Below, piece by piece: positions 41,666 through 46,641 of a stretch of 46,641 bases of DNA (the stretch's first letter is position 1; each line of letters opens with the position of its first letter). This stretch comes from Pseudohongiella sp. GTDB taxonomy: Bacteria > Pseudomonadota > Gammaproteobacteria > Pseudomonadales > Pseudohongiellaceae. The stretch lies in the NCBI GenBank assembly GCA_030651695.1, contig JAUSCD010000014.1:1-46641 (forward strand), written 5' to 3'. The position numbers were made by a program, and so were the translations under genes. Below the pieces are notes generated by a model, which was not told the origin of the DNA, made no database searches, and worked only from the letters and a program-made list of their open reading frames with translations.

Positions 41666-42253
41666 ATGTACATACCTCCGCATTTCACTATTTCAGAGAG
41701 AGATGACATCATCCGCTTCATCCGTCAGAACGCATTCGGCCAGCTGATTTCTCATGTTGAGGGCCGCCTTTTTGCGTCACATTTGCCTTTTCTTTTGCCC
41801 GACGACGGCGGGAAGCTGCTGGCGCATCTGGCAAAACCCAATCCACAATGGAAGCAAATAGAAGGGCAGGAAGTGTTGATTACCTTCCAGGGGCCGCACG
41901 ACTATATTTCGCCGTCCTGGTACAGGGCGCCCGGGGTGCCGACATGGAATTATCAGGCAGTTCATGTTTATGGCAAATGCCAGCTGCTGACTGAAGCGGG
42001 AGATTTGCGACAGATCGTTGATGCGTTAACCGGTGTCTACGAGGCCGGCGCCAGCGAACCGTGGGTGCCGCAGTACGATGAAAAAATGTTGCGGGGTATT
42101 GTTGGTCTGAGTATTGAAGTCGCCGAAATTCAGTGCAAATACAAACTCAATCAGAACAGATCAGCGGAGGACCGCAAGCAGGTGTGTGCTCATCTGGAAC
42201 AATCAGGTTCCCATGATCTGGCCGCCGCCATGGGCCAACATGGAGCAAAATGA
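41666..42253 (+). CDS. PaiB-family FMN-binding protein
   Basis: This 195-residue protein is a split-barrel FMN-binding protein of the PaiB family. It starts MYIPPHFTISERDDIIRFIR, with HLPFLLPDDGGKLLAHLAKPNP, FQGPHDYISPSWY and VPTWNYQAVHVYG as signature segments. It ends with KYKLNQNRSAEDRKQV. Family members are named transcriptional regulators but many may be flavin reductases or have redox roles. It is cytosolic. GAGGAAT precedes the ATG. It follows the LuxR gene by 38 bp on the same strand, so it may be in that operon. Confidence 0.9.
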   Translation: MYIPPHFTISERDDIIRFIRQNAFGQLISHVEGRLFASHLPFLLPDDGGKLLAHLAKPNPQWKQIEGQEVLITFQGPHDYISPSWYRAPGVPTWNYQAVHVYGKCQLLTEAGDLRQIVDALTGVYEAGASEPWVPQYDEKMLRGIVGLSIEVAEIQCKYKLNQNRSAEDRKQVCAHLEQSGSHDLAAAMGQHGAK

Positions 42254-42350
42254 TGCAGCGACGCAAAAAATCGTCACGCTGCTGCACAAGCTTGAGCGGG
42301 CAGATTATCTACAACCATCTGTTCGCACGTACTGTTTACAGGGAGAGTGA
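42240..42350 (+). CDS. Possible micro-ORF overlapping the end of the PaiB gene
   Basis: A 36-residue frame (MEQNDAATQKIVTLLHKLER, then ADYLQPSVRTYCLQGE) starts 14 bases before the PaiB stop. The composition is protein-like and amphipathic helix is plausible, but there is no ribosome-binding site. It could be translationally coupled or chance. Low confidence. Confidence 0.25.
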   Translation: MEQNDAATQKIVTLLHKLERADYLQPSVRTYCLQGE

Positions 42351-42423
42351 TATGGACAGATCAACATGAGTGCACGTTATACTGGAATCACAAGATAGCG
42401 TTTGATCTGCAAGGGAGACATCA

Positions 42424-42657
42424 ATGAGCATATTCGAAAATTTCTGGTTTTACATTGTGCTGATAGTCCTGATTACCCAGTACTTTGGTTATCGCAAAAG
42501 CATGACAAAACTCGATCACAAGGTCACCAGCATCAGTGAGAACGAGATTCAGAAAGAGCTCGACAACGTCAAGCAACGGCTGGCGGTGCTTGAGCGTATT
42601 GTCACCGACAAGAACTACGACCTGAACGACGAGCTACACAAGATCAAAGGCAGCTGA
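42424..42657 (+). CDS. Small TM / coiled-coil protein
   Basis: This 77-residue protein has one N-terminal membrane helix (about 6-22, NFWFYIVLIVLITQYFGY) and a charged helical C-terminal part (about 30-77, KLDHKVTSISENEIQKELDN, then LAVLERIVTDKNYDLNDEL) that probably forms a coiled coil. The RLAVLERIVTD...L segment echoes PspB, a phage-shock membrane protein, but no other psp gene is nearby, so PspB identity is not claimed. AGGGAGA lies just before the ATG. It precedes the EF-hand/TM protein gene by 105 bp on the same strand. Confidence 0.8.
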   Translation: MSIFENFWFYIVLIVLITQYFGYRKSMTKLDHKVTSISENEIQKELDNVKQRLAVLERIVTDKNYDLNDELHKIKGS

Positions 42658-42762
42658 AATGCAGGCCCTCAAGGCCCTGAGAATCACTTGGTCGCTGTGC
42701 TTTCATGGATTATGATCAGCCCTTAACTCTGGACTACAAAAACAGACACAGGGGCTGGCAGC

Positions 42763-44910
42763 GTGCAGAAAAACGATAATTCCCTCCACAAATGGCGTTT
42801 CTTCAGATCCGGCGGCTTTGATCAGGTTGCGCTCGATTCCGGCGATGACCTGAAACACCTTGCCGAACTGGATCCCAAATTATGGACGGTACTCAATTGC
42901 CCGACCACCGGACTTGAGTTTCCACCCCGGACAGCCGCTTTGATGGATGTCGATGGCGACGGGCAGATTCGGGTGCCTGAGATTCTGGCAGCGGTGAAAT
43001 GGAGTTGTGAGCGTCTGGTAAACGCTGATGTCTTGTTTGGTAAAGACGGTCTGCCGCTTTCTGAAATTGCCGATCATGACGCTGAGGGTGCCGGCATTAA
43101 AGCTACCGCCCAACTTATACTGCAATATATGGGCAAGTCTGCTGATGATGCGCTGCAGGTTTCTGATCTGACCGACATGACACGGTTGTTCTCACCTGAC
43201 CATTTTAATGGTGACGGAGTTGTGGCGCCTGACCTGACTACCGAACCTGCGCTTCAACATCTGATCGGCGAAATCATCGATACCCAAGGTGGATTGCCCG
43301 ATCGCAGTGGTGTGAATGGGGTAAACGCTGAAACTCTATCCAGGTTTTATGAGATGGTGGAGAACGTGCTCGACTGGCATGCCAAAGGTACAGAGAGCAA
43401 TCAACAATTCCTGCCGCTGGGTGATAAAACCGCAGAAGGTGTTGCCATTTTCGAAAGTGTGAAAGCCAAGGTTGATGACTATTTTGTAAGGTGCCAGCTC
43501 GCTGCTTTTGATGATCGTGCTGCGGATGCTCTGAACCCCGCACCATCAGTTTATGGTGTGTTGAATAATCGCGCTATTGGCAGTACTGACTCTGACATCG
43601 CGGCGCTGCCACTGGCTGCGATTGATGCAGGCAAGTCGTTGCCGTTAGGGGAGGGTGTCAACCCCGCATGGGCCGCTGCCATTGATAAATTGAAATCAAA
43701 TGTTCTGCGGCCTTTGCTGGGAACGAAAGCCGGCAGCATTGATACCTTGACTGCTGACCAGTGGGAAGAAGTGTCTGCACGTCTTTCTGCCTGGCGGGAC
43801 TGGCAGGCAGCGCGTCCGGACACAGATGTGCACAAACTGGGTGTAGAGCGACTGCAGGCAATTATCGCAGGTGACGGCAGAGAAAAGATTGCAGCACTGA
43901 TTCAGCAGGACCTTGCGGCGAAGAGTTTCGCTGCGACTGTGGATGCGGTCGAAAAGCTGGTGAGGTTTCAGCGTGATCTGGTGACATTGCTACATAACTT
44001 TGTTTCCCTGAGTGATTTCTACCGCGATCATAAAAAAGCCATATTTCAGGTCGGCACCTTGTATCTGGATCAGCGCAGCTGTGAGCTGGTGTTGAGTGTA
44101 AACGACCAGGGGCGTCATGCTGCGATGGCTCCGTTCAGTGGTTGTTATCTGGTCTATTGTACCTGTGAGCGCAAAGATGAAGCGCCACTGTCAATTGTAG
44201 CTGCGCTCACTGCAGGTGATGTGGATGAGCTTATGGTGGCGGGCCGGAAAGGCGTTTTTTATGACCGGCAAGGTCGCGACTGGCTGGCGACCGTCAACAA
44301 GGTAGTGACGCAGCCGGTGAGTCTGCGGCAGGCGTTCTGGTCGCCTTACACTCGACTGGCTGCATTTATCGAAGCGCAACTGCACAAGTTTGCAGCCTCA
44401 CGTGACAAGGATATCGAAACCAAATCCGCAGAGACCGTGAGCGCTGTCGCCGTTCCCCGTGCTGCGCCCTCCAATTTTGATATTGCAAAATTCGCAGGTA
44501 TTTTTGCCGCTTTCGGGTTGGCTGTGGGGGCCATAGGTACGTCATTGGCCGCTATCGGCGCAGGTTTGTTCACGCTCGCCTGGTGGCAGATTCCATTGGT
44601 TTTTGTTGCCGTGATTCTGTTGATCTCAGGCCCGTCAGTAATGATGGCATACATGACCTTGCGTCGCAGAAATCTTGGCCCTTTGCTGGATGCCAATGGC
44701 TGGGCAGTAAATACACGGGCGCGTATTAATGTGCCATTTGGCTCCTCGTTAACGGGATTGGCCGCATTGCCGGCAGGGTCCAGCCGATCGCTGGTTGACC
44801 CGTTTGAAGAAAAAAAGAGTCAATGGAAAACCTGGCTGGTACTTGCTGTAATTGCAGTTGTGATTGCAACGTTATGGTACCGTGGCGTGTTTGCAGGTCT
44901 GATTGAATGA
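42763..44910 (+). CDS. Large EF-hand / C-terminal TM protein, unknown function
   Basis: This 715-residue protein has a canonical EF-hand calcium loop at D62-E73 (DVDGDGQIRVPE) near the N-terminus. A degenerate second one is at about 155-166 (HFNGDGVVAPDL). A long helical middle region follows with no family I recognise. The last ~130 residues hold three hydrophobic segments: about 575-605 (FAGIFAAFGLAVGAIGTSLA), 607-630 (WWQIPLVFVAVILLISGPSV) and 690-709 (WLVLAVIAVVIATLWYRG). No signal peptide is present, so the body is probably cytosolic and the C-terminus membrane-anchored. The start is GTG 42763, with only a weak ribosome-binding site. The stop overlaps the GNAT gene's ATG. Confidence 0.8.
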   Translation: MQKNDNSLHKWRFFRSGGFDQVALDSGDDLKHLAELDPKLWTVLNCPTTGLEFPPRTAALMDVDGDGQIRVPEILAAVKWSCERLVNADVLFGKDGLPLSEIADHDAEGAGIKATAQLILQYMGKSADDALQVSDLTDMTRLFSPDHFNGDGVVAPDLTTEPALQHLIGEIIDTQGGLPDRSGVNGVNAETLSRFYEMVENVLDWHAKGTESNQQFLPLGDKTAEGVAIFESVKAKVDDYFVRCQLAAFDDRAADALNPAPSVYGVLNNRAIGSTDSDIAALPLAAIDAGKSLPLGEGVNPAWAAAIDKLKSNVLRPLLGTKAGSIDTLTADQWEEVSARLSAWRDWQAARPDTDVHKLGVERLQAIIAGDGREKIAALIQQDLAAKSFAATVDAVEKLVRFQRDLVTLLHNFVSLSDFYRDHKKAIFQVGTLYLDQRSCELVLSVNDQGRHAAMAPFSGCYLVYCTCERKDEAPLSIVAALTAGDVDELMVAGRKGVFYDRQGRDWLATVNKVVTQPVSLRQAFWSPYTRLAAFIEAQLHKFAASRDKDIETKSAETVSAVAVPRAAPSNFDIAKFAGIFAAFGLAVGAIGTSLAAIGAGLFTLAWWQIPLVFVAVILLISGPSVMMAYMTLRRRNLGPLLDANGWAVNTRARINVPFGSSLTGLAALPAGSSRSLVDPFEEKKSQWKTWLVLAVIAVVIATLWYRGVFAGLIE

Positions 44911-45476
44911 TGCAAGAGCCTGTCACCATGAACACCGGGCGCCTGATTCTGCGGCAGTGGAAGCCAGAGGATGTGCCGGTGTTTGCTGACATGAATGAGG
45001 ACCCGGAGGTTATGAAATATTTCCCGGGTCCTTTGTCCCGCCAGCAAAGCGAAGGTTGGGCGGAGAATTGCCGCCAGATGCTCGGGAAGCAAGGCTGGGG
45101 ACTCTGGGCTGTTGAAGTCCGGGCATCGGAAGATTTTATCGGGTTTGTAGGATTACATGCACCGACAATAGATTTGCCGTTTAATCCCTGTGTTGAAATT
45201 GGCTGGCGATTAAAGCGCAGCGCCTGGGGCAAGGGTTACGCCACTGAGGCCGCAAGAGAGTGCCTGAGAATTGGATTTGAACAACTTGGCCTGAATGAAA
45301 TAGTGTCGTTTACGTCAATTGTAAACACGCCTTCTTTTGCAGTGATGGAGCGCCTTGGGATGAAACGGGATCCTGATTCATTTCAGCATCCTTCTGTGCC
45401 GCCAGGACATATTCTTCGTGAGCACTGTGTATATCGATTATCGCGGCTTGATTGGATGCAGTCCGGCACTAAATAA
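44907..45476 (+). CDS. RimJ/RimL-type GNAT acetyltransferase
   Basis: This 189-residue protein is a GNAT of the RimJ/RimL type: TGRLILRQWKPEDVPVFADM, then NPCVEIGWRLKRSAWGKGYA with the acetyl-CoA motif, TEAARECLRIGFEQLGLNEI and VNTPSFAVMERLGMK. Such enzymes acetylate protein N-termini, antibiotics or small metabolites; the substrate is unknown. The ATG overlaps the stop of the EF-hand/TM gene by 4 bases (ATGA), suggesting translational coupling. An internal ATG at 44928 is an alternative start. The P1-family peptidase gene follows 18 bp downstream. Confidence 0.92.
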   Translation: MMQEPVTMNTGRLILRQWKPEDVPVFADMNEDPEVMKYFPGPLSRQQSEGWAENCRQMLGKQGWGLWAVEVRASEDFIGFVGLHAPTIDLPFNPCVEIGWRLKRSAWGKGYATEAARECLRIGFEQLGLNEIVSFTSIVNTPSFAVMERLGMKRDPDSFQHPSVPPGHILREHCVYRLSRLDWMQSGTK

Positions 45477-45494
45477 ACCTGCAAGGAAAGAACT

Positions 45495-46641
45495 ATGAAT
45501 TTTCGATTTTTGCCCGCGCTGCTGTTACTGAGTAGTGTGGCATTTGCCAATGATAGTGATCCGCGTGCGCGCGAAGCTGGTATCGCTCCCGGTATTTATC
45601 CGCCAGGCGAGTTTAATGCTATCACTGACGTCCCGGGTGTGCTGGTGGGGCAGGTGTCCCTCATTGAGGGAGGCAACATCCGTACCGGAGTGACAGCCAT
45701 TGTTCCTCATTCCGACAATATTTATCAGAACAAAGTGCCGGCCGGTTACTCGCAGGGAAACGGGTTCGGAAAGATGATGGGCACCACTCAGATTATTGAA
45801 CTGGGTGAGCTTGAAACGCCGATCCTGTTGACCAATACATTGTCTGTACCGGAAGCAGCAGCAGGCATTATCGAGTGGACGTTGGTGCAGCCGGGTAATG
45901 AGCTGGTCAGATCCGTAAATGCGGTAGTGGGTGAGACCAATGACGGGCGTATCAATGATATACGTCGGCGTGCAGTAAGACCTGAGCATGCCATACAGGC
46001 TATCACATCGGCCACCAGCGGCGCGGTAACTGAGGGTAGCGTTGGCGCAGGGATGGGCACGGTGAGTTTCGGGTGGAAAGGCGGTATTGGTACCAGTTCA
46101 CGTGTGGTGCCTGAAGATAATGGTGGGTATACCGTCGGTGTGCTGGTGCAGACCAACTACGGAGGGGAGTTGATGATTATGGGCACCCCGATAACTGCCG
46201 ATGCATTGGCTGTAGCCTCTGCGCGGGTACCTACTGCAACGAGCCCTGATGGCTCGGTGATGATTATCATTGCAACAAATGCTCCGTTATCCGATCGTAA
46301 TCTGGAGCGACTGGCCGCGCGCGCATTTTTGGGTATAGGCCGTACCGGCTCAGTGATGAGCAATGGTTCCGGAGACTATGCCTTGGCGTTTTCAACAGCA
46401 GAGTCAGTGCGCCGTACCCCGGATCGGCGCGAATTCGTGCATTCAGTGGAAGAGTGGCCCAATGAATACATGACCGCATTTTTTCAGGCGGCGGTAGAAG
46501 CTACTGAAGAGGCTGTCTACAACGCGCTGTTTAAGGCAAGTGATGTCAATGGCATCAACAACGGCCAGTATCCCTCGCTTCCAGTGCCCGCGGTCTTGTC
46601 CATCCTGGGGCTTGGGGAAATGGGGACGGAGGAGTTCAGGG
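45495..46641 (+). CDS. P1-family (DmpA-like) peptidase, partial at window end
   Basis: This frame is open from ATG 45495 to the last base, 382 codons without a stop; the gene continues beyond the window. It has a signal peptide (NFRFLPALLLLSSVAFA) and the DmpA/L-aminopeptidase D-esterase fold (peptidase family S58). Visible signatures are FNAITDVPGVLVGQVSLIEG, GFGKMMGTTQIIELGELETP, SVGAGMGTVSFGWKGGIGTS and the autocleavage motif NGSGDYALAFST, with the nucleophilic Ser292. Such enzymes self-cleave into two chains and hydrolyse small peptides or esters. AAGGAAAG lies before the ATG. It follows the GNAT gene by 18 bp. Confidence 0.92.
   Translation, partial: MNFRFLPALLLLSSVAFANDSDPRAREAGIAPGIYPPGEFNAITDVPGVLVGQVSLIEGGNIRTGVTAIVPHSDNIYQNKVPAGYSQGNGFGKMMGTTQIIELGELETPILLTNTLSVPEAAAGIIEWTLVQPGNELVRSVNAVVGETNDGRINDIRRRAVRPEHAIQAITSATSGAVTEGSVGAGMGTVSFGWKGGIGTSSRVVPEDNGGYTVGVLVQTNYGGELMIMGTPITADALAVASARVPTATSPDGSVMIIIATNAPLSDRNLERLAARAFLGIGRTGSVMSNGSGDYALAFSTAESVRRTPDRREFVHSVEEWPNEYMTAFFQAAVEATEEAVYNALFKASDVNGINNGQYPSLPVPAVLSILGLGEMGTEEFR

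Noticed and set aside
42424-42657. PspB phage-shock protein
   Set aside because: The RLAVLERIVTD-like segment resembles PspB, but no pspA, pspC or pspF gene is nearby, so it was left as a small TM/coiled-coil protein.
1-46641. tRNA, rRNA, CRISPR arrays or prophage structural genes
   Set aside because: I saw no tRNA-like T-loop/acceptor pairs, rRNA segments, regularly spaced repeat-spacer units or phage head/tail genes.

Overview
This 46.6 kb window has no rRNA, tRNA or CRISPR array that I could find. It reads like chromosome from a heterotrophic, probably aquatic gammaproteobacterium. The grounds are a sodium/glutamate symporter, a MipA/OmpV-DUF3019-response regulator-RstB-like kinase operon, a CheB/CheR/PAS fusion, a LemA-DUF2207 pair, purple-sulfur/marine-type exported hydrolases, ordinary Shine-Dalgarno sites and roughly balanced GC. 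I cannot name a genus from sequence alone.

Layout. 1-1807: a complete IS1182-family insertion sequence starting five bases inside the window. 1817-5900: small accessory genes, namely a BrnT/BrnA toxin-antitoxin pair with its operator, a GFA-family zinc protein, a 49-residue unknown, an rsgA broken by one missing base, a zinc-independent MDR oxidoreductase and a polytopic membrane protein. 5910-9555 (minus): response regulator, sensor kinase and exported amidohydrolase in one operon. 9741-11588: a periplasmic lytic transglycosylase with a long unrecognised N-terminal region. 11965-17647: a run of small plus-strand genes (VOC, membrane protein, TPR anchor, GNAT, a deleted DHFR-like pseudogene, CPXCG protein, unknown), ending in a pair of flavin-type split-barrel proteins, the second fused to GAF and winged-helix-like regions. 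17694-21365: cytochrome c, MOSC, LemA and DUF2207. 21487-25769 (minus): the MipA/DUF3019/two-component operon with a trailing exported protein and a strong terminator. 25902-29151 (minus): CheB/CheR/PAS fusion preceded by a PAS protein. 29282-33242: DUF2007 protein, HxlR regulator with twin palindromic operators, YdeI-like protein, exported unknown and gltS. 33428-38967: unknown, BNR-like lipoprotein, small exported protein, CBS protein, terminator, HNH nuclease, Lys-rich micro-ORF, SpoU methyltransferase and exported cyclase. 38945-40503 (minus): a serine-hydrolase remnant and a membrane protein. 40698-46641: seven-TM LuxR regulator with a nested operator, PaiB-like flavoprotein, small TM/coiled-coil protein, 715-residue EF-hand/TM protein, GNAT, and a P1-family peptidase that runs off the window.

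How it fits together. The window is rich in sensing: two OmpR-type two-component systems, a chemotaxis-like methylation fusion with PAS input, a GAF/split-barrel regulator, HxlR, a membrane-bound LuxR and a CBS protein, several with visible operator-like repeats. It also shows gene decay (rsgA frameshift, DHFR-like deletion, serine-hydrolase remnant) and transposition. The best candidates for something undescribed are the split-barrel/GAF/winged-helix pair (15789-17647), the seven-TM LuxR with its nested 76-bp operator (40563-41627), and the EF-hand/TM protein with its small partner (42424-44910).
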